Source: Symbiodinium microadriaticum | Taxonomy: Eukaryota; Sar; Dinophyceae; Suessiales; Symbiodiniaceae | Assembly: GCA_001939145.1 (NCBI GenBank) | Contig: LSRX01000467.1 | Location: 166,800-230,799 of the forward strand | Reading direction: 5' to 3' | DNA length: 64,000 bases | In this document: piece after piece, positions 37,745 through 49,130 of the stretch | Layout: each line of letters starts with the position of its first letter | Position numbering within the stretch: position 1 is the stretch's first letter | Notes under the pieces: model-generated | Databases searched by the model: none | What the model saw: the letters and a program-made list of their open reading frames with translations, nothing else | Told to the model about the DNA's origin: nothing | Position numbers and translations under genes: made by a program

Positions 37745-40700
37745 TCACAAAACCCGACACCATGAAGAATTGTAGGCCTGGTCGAGGTCGTCCAGCTCAG
37801 CTTTCCAGCCTAGTGGATCAACCTGCCAGTAGGTCTCTGTCATGATCGCCGCAGCGATGTTGCGACGCGGATCCAGCCAAAAGTAGCTCATGCCTGGACA
37901 AGCGCATGGATCCCTCAAGAGTGCCGGTCATCACATGCTTCTTGGCAAGTGCCTCCCATGTAGAGAGCCCCGGCATGCGGTCCGTATCTTTCGATGTTGC
38001 CCAAGGGGGACCATCCCACCTGCGAGATCTAGTCAACGACTGTGCTGACACTAACAGAAAGGCTACAGTTTGCAGTTCAAAGGCTCAAAGAAGGCCTCAA
38101 TTAGGGTTCAGGGCTTTAGCTCAAGCTTAGGCACATCGTCGCTTCCCCAGCCCTCCGGGTCGGGCTTGTCAGAGGCACGCTTCAGCCGCAGCCAGTCGCC
38201 AACAAGCGAGCGCACCGTCTCTGTCTTCCTCGCGACTGTCCAAACTGGTGGGAACAACCCACGAACATCTTGAAATGGATGGACAGCTAAGTCAACAAAC
38301 CAGGAGACACTAGCACGAAACCGGTCGGCTTATCACCTACGCTCAAGTCGAACTGTTTGACCACTGTGGGGAGTGTGAGGTCCTCAACCTCCAAAACCCG
38401 ATCGCCTGAACTTGACGGGAAGTCACCAACGCAGCCCAGCGGCAAAACCCGCTTTCCGGACACCGATCGTCCCCCTTGTATGGGTTTAGGCTGTCGGAAC
38501 ACACATGCCCACAGAAGTCACCGGTCTTAGTCAAACGAGTTCTCCCGAGTGAAATAGAAAACCGTTGTGACTTGGGGCATGGGTGGTGAATGTAGAACGG
38601 TTCAGAAGTAGGCAAAGAAGTTGGACACCCTGCATAGAGGATTCAATATGTGAGGCTTGAAGCTGTGAGAAACAAAGTGCGCCTTTGGGGACATCCAGTT
38701 CGGCTTCAGGATCGTTAGTTCAGTGTCGGCTTCGGTGGGCTGTAGATCCTCGACTCCCACAGTTTCAACACCTGGTTCGACTGCCTTTGTCGAAGCAACA
38801 CTTCCGGCTCTGTGTCCAAAGGCCGATCAGATAGTAGTTCTGCTTTTGGTTTCCTTGAAGTTGGTAGCAACAAAGACTACAGCGTAGAGCTGCCCTCACG
38901 TGCCAAAGCTCTGTTCAGCAGCATCTGACAAAACAGCAGCACGTCCCGCAGAGAGAAGAGCATTGTAGAGCGACCGGCGCCTTGAGAGACTTTGTGCGGC
39001 GCAGTGCTTGGGGCTCAGGGCTTTCGGGAGCCTTCCTCGTTCCAGATGCTTGGAACAGCCCTTTCAGAGCCTCTAATCCTACAACTCCTGAGCCTGTAGA
39101 GGCGAGCCGAAGGGTGAATGCAAACTAGGCGACTCTATCGTCGGATCATAAGCGAGGCACCCCACAGACCGCCGGCTGCTGGCACGCCGCCAGCGTAAGC
39201 GGCTGCTGAGCCTTTCACGTACCTTCAACTGATCAGGTTGATAGCTCGGGTTCTGCCCGGGCACGCAAGTCGTAGCACTGCCGCCAGGCTTCATGCTGTC
39301 TTCTGCTCTGGACCCGTCCAGCCGCTGCAGCCAACGCTTGGATACACCCTGACCATCACAGAACACATAGGAGAAACATGCTGTGGAGCGCTTCGAGCTG
39401 CAAAGCATGTCAGCTCTGCCCGCTCAAGGTTCCATGATCGCAAGACCCTTCGTGCAGAGATGTTGGTGAACTGCTGCTGGGCATCGGCTTCATTGCGAGG
39501 GCTTCCTCAATAGCTTTGTCTTTGTTACTTGCATTCAGCATTCCTTTGAGGGATTGGCTTTGCGAGGCGATGGACCTGCCTTGTCCTTCATCAGGCGGTA
39601 GTATCCGGCTAGGTGTGCAGTTCTGGAGCGCTGCACCATGAAGCTGGTATCTCTCATGCCAACCCGATCCAATACCTCGTCAGAGTCCACACCATCAGCA
39701 TGAAGATCTTTGAGAATCAACTGAAGTGTTAACTAGGATTTGGAATGAATAGACACCGTCCCGCTGAAATTGGCAGCACTGGATCGGAACATGCATTCTT
39801 CCAAGATGCACGAGTTTGGATGATCTTTCGAAGCGGCTGCCCAGTCACAATCTCCATGACCTCTTCCAAGGCAAAGAACTCCGGGCTTTCGAGTTCTGGG
39901 CAGTGGCAGAACATAACATAAAAGAACTATGAGTTTCTGAAGTCAAGCTGCATGTCCAAGGACATCGAGGCTCATCCCATATGCATAGTTGCTTCCTGGC
40001 TGATGCAGCAGCGGTAGACCTGGCCAGCCCCACAGCTCATTCGGCTCAGAGCAATGCAACTTCAGTGTCTGGAAATGCCTGGGCAGGCCTGGCCCTTAAG
40101 GGCTCCAAAGCTCTTCTCGTCGCTAATGCCGATTCTGCTCTTTTTGGTGCGGTACTTCGAGGGGGTGCATGCTAGCATGCGCAAGACGGCTCATTAAGAA
40201 ACATCCTGGTCCATCTACCTTGGGCTATCCAGTTGTGCTGGGCTGCGTGCCAACTCCGTGCAAAGCTTTTCGAGGCTGTTGATGTCACCTTGTCGAGAAC
40301 TCCATGCGCAGGTCAACAACTTACCACACTCGCGATGGCTTTCGGAGCTGACCCACATGAATACGGCCAAGCCACCCTCTTCCTGCCTCACTGTCAGGCT
40401 CTTGTAATGCTTTTCCTCTGCCGATCTCGCCACCAAAGGAACACCCGGTGTTATCGATCCCGGACCGTAGCCAAGTCCAGAGGTGTGCATCAGCAGGTGA
40501 CATAGGGTCATGGGCTTCTTCAAGGCCTCAAGGCCTTTGCCATTCTTCCTGCGGACCTCACGCCAACACAAATGTGTCAAAGCGAGGACCGGAAACGTGA
40601 CAGGGCACTTTCGAGAAGCTTTCTTTCCTGCTACAGATTACGGTCCTGTGTTGGCTTGCCTAGCTCTTTTGGAACATGCGCCCACGTCACGTTCGTCCGT

Positions 40701-41860
40701 GAGGTTTGGTTCGCGCCCGGGGCCTGCACCTGTCACCAAAGGTCTTGAGCCTCTCATGTATGAGGTAGGGGTCCAAACGATTTTTCATACCTCGAACAGT
40801 TTCTTGGCAGTCGATGTCCTGGCGCGGGCACACACGCACCTATACTCTCTCTGCCTCTTCCTGCGTCCCTCGCGCTCCAGGACGTACATGTACGTGTATG
40901 CATATACATATGTGGACACACATACACACAATACGATATATGCTTACATACATATACACACACACACACTTGTACAGACATGCAAACATTTATGTTTCTA
41001 TAAGTACTAACCTTAACTAAGTGAACTAATGAACATGTACACATATGTAGATATATGTAGATTGTAGATGTTATACTGACTGATACTGACTGTATGTATA
41101 TGCGTATACATACAGACATACATACACACATACATACATGCATGCATGCATACATACATACATTTATACATACATGCAAACATACATTCATACAAGCATA
41201 TACATGCATACATGCATGCATGCAGACATAAACACATACATACATACATACATACATACATCCATCCATCCATCCATGCATCCATGCATGCATGCATGCA
41301 TGCATGCATGCATGCATGCATGCCTACATAGATACATGCATACCTACCTACATACATACCATACCATACCATACCATACCATACCATATCATACAATACA
41401 ATACAATACCTTACCTTACCTTACATTACATTACATGACATTGCATGACATTGCATGACATTAAATTACATATATATATGTATATATATATACACACACG
41501 CACACACACACACACACACACATCTCTCTCTCTCTCTCTCTCCTCCCTCTGTCTCGCTCTCGAGCCTCAGTTCAAACCGGGCACTTGAAGATCCTTGAAG
41601 CTGGGGATGTACCGATGAACAGGGTCATGAAGCCCCACTGTGCCATCGTCCACCAGACTCATGAATGCTGTGGCAGTGATGGGCTTCATCATGGAGTACC
41701 TTCGGATCATCACGCGACACCAGAGAAGCCAAGGCCCGCCATAGACAGACCTTCAAATCCAATGTATGCGAAGGCACCCGCGGAACAAGGTCTGCGGTGA
41801 CATTCGGTGCCTTTTGCTTTTGTCGGTGTAGCCACATAGGTTCCTCGGATGTCAGGTAAC
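37745..41860 (-). CDS. Serine beta-lactamase-like hydrolase (class C / esterase family), about 11 exons
   Basis: Exons in transcript order: about 41778-41830 (KAPNVTADLVPR); 41585-41698, YSMMKPITATAF, holding the S-x-x-K nucleophile motif (Ser codon 41693-41695); 40383-40548 (MTLCHLLMHTSGLGYGPG, the family's LLxHTSG signature); about 40240-40288 (INSLEKLCTELARSP); 39952-40012 (QPGSNYAYGMSLDVLGH, carrying the Y-x-Y/N element); about 39815-39860 (VMEIVTGQPLRKII); about 39580-39710 (VLDRVGMRDTSFMV); about 39295-39345 (RLDGSRAEDS); 38913-38981 (STMLFSLRDVLLFCQMLLN); about 37955-38017; 37745-37894 (MSYFWLDPRRNIAAAIMTET, then WQVDPLGW), stop TGA at 37745-37747. Motif order matches the beta-lactamase family (Pfam PF00144). 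The GGG motif reads GAGRS, slightly off. Such proteins are usually esterases or peptidases in eukaryotes; the substrate is unknown. The start codon and any targeting peptide were not found. Confidence 0.85.
40890..41560. repeat. Compound microsatellite in a beta-lactamase-like gene intron
   Basis: CA/TA runs (40890-41150), TACA and TGCA tetranucleotides (41130-41345), a pentanucleotide series (about 41355-41462), (TA)n (41470-41491), (CA)n (41493-41521) and (TC)n (41522-41542). It lies between the SMMK exon (41585-41698) and the HTSG exon (40383-40548), so it should be removed with that intron. Frames across it are repeat artefacts. Confidence 0.9.
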
Positions 41861-41869
41861 CGTAGCCTA

Positions 41870-44800
41870 GCCATGATGGGATATGCCGTTCCTCGGGCAA
41901 GTAGGGCTCTGAACATGTGCATGCTGTCCAGCTTTTGCATGTGCCTCTGGATATCTTCCGGAAAGTCTCGTGAATACCACTTTGCCGTTGGAAATCGCAG
42001 CCTCTGCAAATCCAGGAAAGACGCCACGGTCCTTCAGAATCTCGGAGCTTGGGGGGATGAGAAGTATGTATCAGCACGGAACGTATTTGTACCTCTGCCT
42101 TTGTGATTTGCACTCTTTCTCCTAAGTGAAAACAGCCGACTCTGTCTTTGATTCGGCCCTTGGCTCTTGCAAACAGCTTTCAGACCAGGAACCCGAGAAA
42201 GAGGTGTCCCTCCGGCCGTCTCTCTCTCTCTCTCTCCCTCGGGCTCTCCCTGCCTTTCTTTCGGTAGCACTAGTGATCACTAGTGCACCCCGAACTGTGG
42301 ATCCGTCTGCAGCAGACGAAGCACGCACGCAAGCCCACACCCTTGAGCAACGTCGCACACTGTCCGGGCCGGAAGAGATAGTGGAGGATCTCCCACTCTC
42401 CAAGTCTCTCTGCATCAGCGCAGACAAGGGGAAAATCACACGAATCTGCCCTACAGGTGTCAAGGGCTCCTCTTCTTCTTCCTCCGGGCATGAGGGATCT
42501 TTTCTCTCTGCCTCTCTCCGTCTCTCCAGCTCTGCCACCAGGGATCCAAGTGCTGCTTGATTCTGTGGCGATGGGCTTCAAAGGCGTTCCCATCGAGGCC
42601 TTCGTCCTTCAGAACAGGATCGAGAAATTCACATGTCGACACCGGTGGCACTCAACCCGTTCAAGCACCAAGACCTTGAAAGAATTCGAGACTTTGTAAT
42701 CGATTGTGCCATCAGCAGACCAGACATCAAGCACATCATTCTGCGGGCATCACCACCCTTTGCAGTCCCTCTCTTGGCTCTGGGAGCAGGGACGAGAGAA
42801 GCGAAGTTTCGCGGGTGCCAGTCTGACCCTGGTTTCGGCAAGGGACGCAACAGACACCCTGACGATCTCCAGGCCCTCGCGCAAGCGAGACACTCAGACG
42901 ACTCAAACCCGACTCAATCCTGCAATCTGAGCTCTATACTACTATACACTACGAGAACAAAAGAGTTAAGGTCAAAAATACCCAAAAAGTTCGACTCCTC
43001 CGGCACCCCGCGGTGGAATCCCACCGCCGCCATGGCAGCGCTCCCATCGCTGGCCATGGCAAGGGGGGTTCCAGGCTTGTGTCAGGGTATCAGAAGCTGA
43101 GTTTGGGAGGCTTTTCCGACCTTCCGTGGCTGAGAAACATGTCGGGTTCGCAGTTGGGAAGCTGGAAGATGTCATGCTGGAGGCAACATGGATTCTTAGT
43201 TGGAGGGTCGTGGCAGGGGATTCATGCTTGCTTGGGTCACTGCTATGGCGGCCATAAGTGTTCCGGCTTTCAGCTGGTTCCTGGTTTTGGGGCTCAAGCC
43301 AACTACCCGCTCCAGCGGACTCCAGCGGTCACAGGGCAGTACGAGCGATTGCTGATGTTAGAGTTTGTTAGAGAAGAACTCGAGGCAGATCGATCTCTCT
43401 CGGATGATTCAGGGATTCTGTCCGGCAGTCGCGACGATGGGTTTGGCGATCTTGCTTGCGCCCAAGGATGAGGTGCATTCCAGCTACACTGTTCTTTGAC
43501 GGCATCGATAGAACACAACTGAAACGAAGGACCCTTAATGCCATCTCGTGTGGGACTGGCAAACCTAGACTCCTCATCCCAGGAAGAAACATTCGACCTA
43601 TCAACAGTCAGTCAAATCTTCCAAACTTACCCCTCTCCACAAAGCTGTTTCTCTGCATTTAAAGCCTGTGGCTCGACCTGCAAAGCTGTCCCCGACCGTG
43701 GAGACATCCCATGCTACAAGTAAGCGGGTCTTACAATCCGGCAGATTCAACTATGAAGTCTGTCATTTTATTCATGGCTTGGAGGGGTGTTCCACCCTTC
43801 TCCGGTCCAGGTATCGGTCGGGGACAGCAAAGACTCCTTGCTCGCAGCACACAGCAACCAGCGTGCGCAAGAACGCGGACGTGATGCGTGTGCTGAGCAA
43901 AGCGGGCTAACATTATGCACAAAGCCGCCAAGACGGTGATTGATATGCACTACAGTGGTTGTTCTTTGAAGGATGTTTGGCGAGATCGAGCCAGATTCAG
44001 AGGTGATTGCATAACCAGGCACAGACGGGCCCGCAACCTCTGATGCAAGGGCCTTGTGCCTGCTGTACAGTTCCGGCTGTTCGATGCGTCGCTTTCTGAA
44101 TGTGGGCAAGAACGCCGACATCCAGGGGCAATGCACAGATCAGCCACACAAAACTTGAGCGATTGGAGTTTGGTGTCAAGGGAGCTAGTGAATTTCACGG
44201 CCCAGCTTGCGCCGGGGATTTATCAGCAACCGCGCGCCTGTTGTTTGGGTCACCAGACTGTTCTCGCTTGCCGTGTCGCCCTGGATGTCAAGGAAGGTTC
44301 GCTTCACAACCACTCGCTCCTGGAAAAGTGCATCGTCGACCCCTCTGTATCGCAGCAGTCCTACAATCCTGACCGCGGCCCTCACCCCCAAACCCGGAAA
44401 TCCAAAGCTGCTACAGTCTGAAACTCAGAGCCCTCAGAGCACTGAAAGCTCCCAAAGAAGTCCCTAGAAAATTCAGGAAGCAAACGCCTCAACACCTATG
44501 TGTAAACCCTGCTTTCAACAGGCCCAAACCTTACGACAGTCCTTCAATTCGACCGGCGGCAGTTCCGGCAGCGAGGAGCAGTTGGCAGAAGAGGCGAACT
44601 GTCTCTCTGGTGCCTGCATGGAGGTCTGCATTACTATTACGGTGGCTATCGCAATTGCTAGCTGAAGCTACATGCATTGGCATAGTCATCATACCTCGAT
44701 GGGGATTCCTACTGCGGAGAAGTTGAGTTGCGCTATGACGATTGTGAGAGAAGCAGTGGTCCTCCTTGGGTCGGGACTTGAGCCGCTGAGAAGTGCACTT

Positions 44801-46800
44801 CACATGCCCTTGCTTGCAAACAACTTCACGGAACATGTTTGACAGGGGGTTCGAAATTTCATTCATCGAAATCAGTGCTTCAGAATTGCCGGCTTTAGCT
44901 TGCATGCAAGAAGCTGTCAGGGATAGGTGTAGAAGGTGCTGTTCTGGGGTGAGCCATGGAAACGCTTCTTGCAAACAGCGTTCCAAAGCAACTTTGAAGT
45001 ATGGATCTTTCCTCCAACGAAGTGATGACCGTGGTACCGGGATCTCAACCTTGAGCCTTAATCCCTAACCGGACTTCGCCCTTCAACTTGAGACCGAGAC
45101 ATTCTCATCAAGCAAACCCACATCACATCTCCCCACAAGACCCAGAAGCTTCAGTTCAGCTACCTTGATGCGCGATTCATCTACAAACTGCAGTGTGACA
45201 AGAACTGTCTTGTGGCAAGTGATGTGTGAAGGTTTGGACGTAGAGAGGCATATGCAGATACAGCATGCCACGCATCTTTGCGCGAACGTGTTCCTCTCTC
45301 GTACAGGTTGACAGACATCTGCTCATCGGTTGATGTACATGACACGACAAAGCACGCAAACAGCAGTAACCATATGCATATGGTTACTCTTCTCCCGATT
45401 CTGAGACCCTCCTCCCCTGCTCCCAAGTGTTCAACCTGCCTTTCCGTGAAATTGTTTGAACATTTGGGACTCTGACTTTGAACCTTCATTTTGCTCCTGG
45501 CTTGATTCTAAGCCCTTCTTTTGGCAGACCGCAGACCCTGCGGTCCTCCGTTCCTGCGGCTGCAGTCCTGCAGGCCCTGCTGGCTGCAGCTCTTGAGAGG
45601 GAAAGGAACTCAACTCGTAGGTTCTCATCACACTCGATCTTGCAATCGTATGGTTTTGGATGCCGGGATAATCCCTAACCGACACCATGCATGAGAGAGA
45701 GAGAGAGTGGCTGTATCATACAGGTGAAGTAATTCTAGGTCCCCAGCCTCTACTACTGAAGGATGCCCGTGCTAAACACGGTCTCCGTAAATAACAGCCC
45801 CTATTTTGTACTGTAGTCTTGGTCCCTCCTCTTCGCGCTCATTCCGGGCCAAACGCCCTCCTGGAATTGGGTTTTACATTCGGGAGGGCTTACTAATCGG
45901 AAGAAGCTACTGTTTGTCTGAACACACGTGTTGGACATAATCGCACACACACACACACACATCTTCGCTTGTACTCCAGAAGACCTCGTCGCAGGAGGAG
46001 GCTGTTGGCCGGGAACGACCTGCCAGCTTTGGCCGCTTCCTGCCCGGTTCCGCAGCAATGCGAGTGAGGAGCTGCAGGGCGACTCAGGGAAGCTTCTCGG
46101 CTGCACTGTTTCTATTTTATATTCTGGCATGTTTCCAACATGCAAGCTCTAGTTCTTTGCTACGATTCGGCTTCTTCTCAGACTTAGTCCTGCCTTGCGG
46201 GTGAATCTATGCTTGCTCCCAGGGTTCGTGGGCTGTGTGGGTCTGCATCACAATGCCCAGCTTGAGATTTCCGACCGATGTGGTTCCTGCACCCTTCATA
46301 GCCGCGAGTGGAACTGACCCCTGTCCAAAACTTGGAAGATCAAGGAGCACGGTTTCCGGAAAGGGGTCGAATGGATCCCGTTCTTGTGCTTCAGAAGCGT
46401 GCCCGATTTGAGGCGGCCGGCAGTGGGGTTTGCAGCAAGCGGTTGTGTATCCGGGGCACCGAATTCTTCTGCAAGAGTGCGTTCGTGGATGTTGTACTAG
46501 ATCTGTTCTGTAACAGCCTGCAGGGAAGCTGCGTCAAGACCTTCACGACCAGCCCTTCGAAGGAGACTTGCGTGAGCACCTTCATGGGACTGACGCTTGC
46601 ACCGGTTGCTCCAAAGGGTTTTCATGATCAGACAACCGAAGCTTGTAAAAGAGATGCCATCGGAAAGAGAGGCAATTTACCACATGCATAAGTCTAAAAC
46701 TCTAAAACCCCACACCACTCGCCATAATTGGCATGTCCTTCCGCGAAGAGTCAACAAATCCCACACCCTGAATCCTAAACTGCTAAACAGCCTTTAAAAC
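41870..46800. other. No recognisable gene
   Basis: May contain 5' exons of the minus-strand hydrolase near 41.9-42.6 kb (e.g. the frame 41710-42027 minus), but no motif fixes them. Frames at 43013-43471 plus, 44531-44986 minus and 46308-46691 plus show nothing I recognise. Minor simple repeats: CT at 42221-42240, GA at 45697-45710, CA at 45946-45962. Confidence 0.4.
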
Positions 46801-47073
46801 CTGGACCGCCCGAAGCAAGCCGCCCGAAGGGCTCTTTGGGTAATCGCACCTGGTTGCGCCTATGCGGAGGCTCATCATCACACTGATCCAGGATCTTCCT
46901 TCGCGATCAAGTTGGAAGAAGCTCCGAGTTTAGGCCTACACCGGACCACGTATATCTGCACGGCATGCGGCTGGAGTGGCTTGGATGCATGCTGAAAACC
47001 ACCAACAGGCATACGAAGTTGCCAAGCACTGAACCCCGAGTCAAATCCTATGGCCAATAACTACCATACCTCT

Positions 47074-47925
47074 GAGTAGGAATCTCGTATGAAGTCTCCT
47101 CAGCCCGTGCTACCAAATCAACAATCACAGGCCCTACTGCCCGATCAGCCGCGGCAGTCCCACACTTGGCTAGACAATTCGAAAGCCTTGTTATTTTTGG
47201 CGTGTGATTAAGCCGGTAATTATCTAGCTTGTCGTGGTTGAGCCCGAACGGCTTCGCGATCTCGAAGTCCCTGGCTGGTAGAAGTAGCACAGCTCCTACG
47301 AACTCTCAGGGATTGCATGTCTCAAGGCCGCACATGGCCCATCTTCAACAAACCTGTATGGCAGAAGACCCTGCTCCTCTGGTCCAGCTCAGGTCCTCAA
47401 TGTCCTCGCACCAAGCTCATGACATCAGAGCTCGAGCTTTCTCGGGGCTCTTTCTGTGCTGCTTACAGGTTCAGCAGGTGCAACTTGTCAAAGCCAGCGT
47501 AATCTAGCACAGCGCGGTGCTCATACTCAGCGACGATTCTCTTTGACATTGTCCCCCGTACTCTGAGCAGCCTCAAGCGCTCCGATGAAACTTCTGTGAC
47601 TCGTGACTCTGTTTGACCAGCAAACCAAGTGACAAGCCGCGATACCCAATTCGCAGCTGATGCGTGTCAAGCGCTACAGCTCACACCGGGAGCGCTTGAA
47701 TTCTGCTTACATCCTGTAACCCTGTAAGACTGTACTCCTGAGTCCTCAGTAACCGTCACAACCCCAAAAGACCCAACACCCCATCTTAAAATGAACCCAA
47801 TTTGACGTTCGCGTCCGGCCTCGGCTTCTTGGACGGCCTGCCGAAGCATCAGGAGATCCTGTCGGAACTGCGGCGAGAGCCGCCGGACTCTAAACGCCTC
47901 AAGTATAATGAATAGAAGCACTCAC
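47074..47925 (-). CDS. Multi-exon gene of unknown function
   Basis: Several exon-like frames follow one another on the minus strand. About 47800-47890 reads AFRVRRLSPQFRQDLLMLRQ then AVQEAEAGRERQI, helical. About 47474-47602 follows a GTCACAG acceptor and reads SSERLRLLRV, then TMSKRIVAEYEHRAVLDYAG, then FDKLHLLNL. About 47350-47395 ends SSAIQ before GTTTGT. About 47205-47300 reads VLLLPARDFEIAKPFGLNHD then KLDNYR. 47074-47165 reads CGTAAADRAVGPVIVDLVAR then AEETSYEIPTQR and ends CAGAG/GTATGG. The frames are rich in charged residues with good codon flow, unlike the surrounding DNA. I do not recognise the protein. Whether all belong to one gene is inferred from strand, spacing and boundary signals only. 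Confidence 0.45.
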
Positions 47926-48667
47926 CAGAAGCTTTGCCATATTACCAAAAGATGCAAACAATGTCATAGTACGACAAAATTCGGATAGGATACACGTACT
48001 GGCACGAGTACATCCAGACGGACAGATGGAGAGGCGGACAGAGAGGCACACAGGCAGGCAGGCAAGCAGGCAGACAGAGAGACAGAGAGACACGCACTCA
48101 AACAACACATCAAGATGCTGTACCGGTCGCGGCTGTTGGTTTACGCAGATTACCATACTAGTATTGAGGTCATTGTACATGGTGATTAAAGATCTGCTGA
48201 TGCACTTCGAGCAGTGCCAGTACTAAGTGGAGAAACCACTGGGTTCAAGGACTCCAGCGGCATATCAGATCGTAGGTTTTGACGTGGGGATGGTTGCCAC
48301 CGGAGATGCGGGTTTCATGAAATCCAGGAGGTTTTTTAAGCAGGACCATGAGAGAACCTGTTGTTGTAGCCCCGGGGTGCCTGCTCCTCTGTCGGGTCGT
48401 GCAGCAGAGTCGAGCGGATCACGTTGGTACTGCCTTTGAAGGTGAGCAGCACCCAATCCTTGAGAGCGTGCGCAATATCGAGCTTCCGGATACTTACATC
48501 GAAAAGAACATGCAGGACACTTAGTAGCCTGACTTGGAAGCCTCAACCCTCCTGATCTTGATTGGCCGGCAATGGCCGGCAACAAACACGAGCTTTAGAC
48601 CGTCTGATGATGGCAAGCCGCTGAGCTTTGCGCCGAAGTCTCGAAGGCATCCGGCCTGATGCAGTAC

Positions 48668-49063
48668 TCACTCAGACTGGCTGCCACCAATCAAGGAAAG
48701 CGGTTCCATCAGGTAACCTGACCCCTTCAGCCTTGCTTCAGCAGAAGCCTCCCCAGGCTCGAGAGGTTCTGATCCAACTGGGGTCGGAGTTGCCCCCGCT
48801 GCATGCTCCTCAGAGGCGGACTGTCGGCCAATCTCACAACTCATGTCAGGAATACCATTTTGGCCATAGACGTCCGAGGGACGGGATGTTCCACAATTGC
48901 TGCAATGCATCCGACGGATTGAAGATAGTTCGCCGTCTTGGGCAGCATGTTCGGCCATCCTGGAGATTTCTCCAGAGCCCGGTGGAGGGCAGGGATCATG
49001 GCAGACAGCCCGGGGCGAGTCTTTCGGGGCCGCATCCTCAGCGAATGCCGGATGCGAATCCAC
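48668..49063 (-). CDS. Candidate exon, Cys/acid-rich, unknown
   Basis: A 131-codon frame just downstream of the ankyrin-like gene on the same strand. It contains MHCSNCGTSRPSDVYG (a CxxC pair) followed by an acidic, Pro/Ala-rich tail. It could be another exon of the gene above, a separate small gene or chance. A frame of similar length runs on the other strand (48628-49179), which weakens the case. Confidence 0.25.
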   Translation of the reverse strand: MDSHPAFAEDAAPKDSPRAVCHDPCPPPGSGEISRMAEHAAQDGELSSIRRMHCSNCGTSRPSDVYGQNGIPDMSCEIGRQSASEEHAAGATPTPVGSEPLEPGEASAEARLKGSGYLMEPLSLIGGSQSE

Positions 49064-49130
49064 AAGATTTACTGAAGCTTACTATGACGTTTACTATGAA
49101 GGCGGGTCTGGGGTTCCTCGCGCTTGAGGC

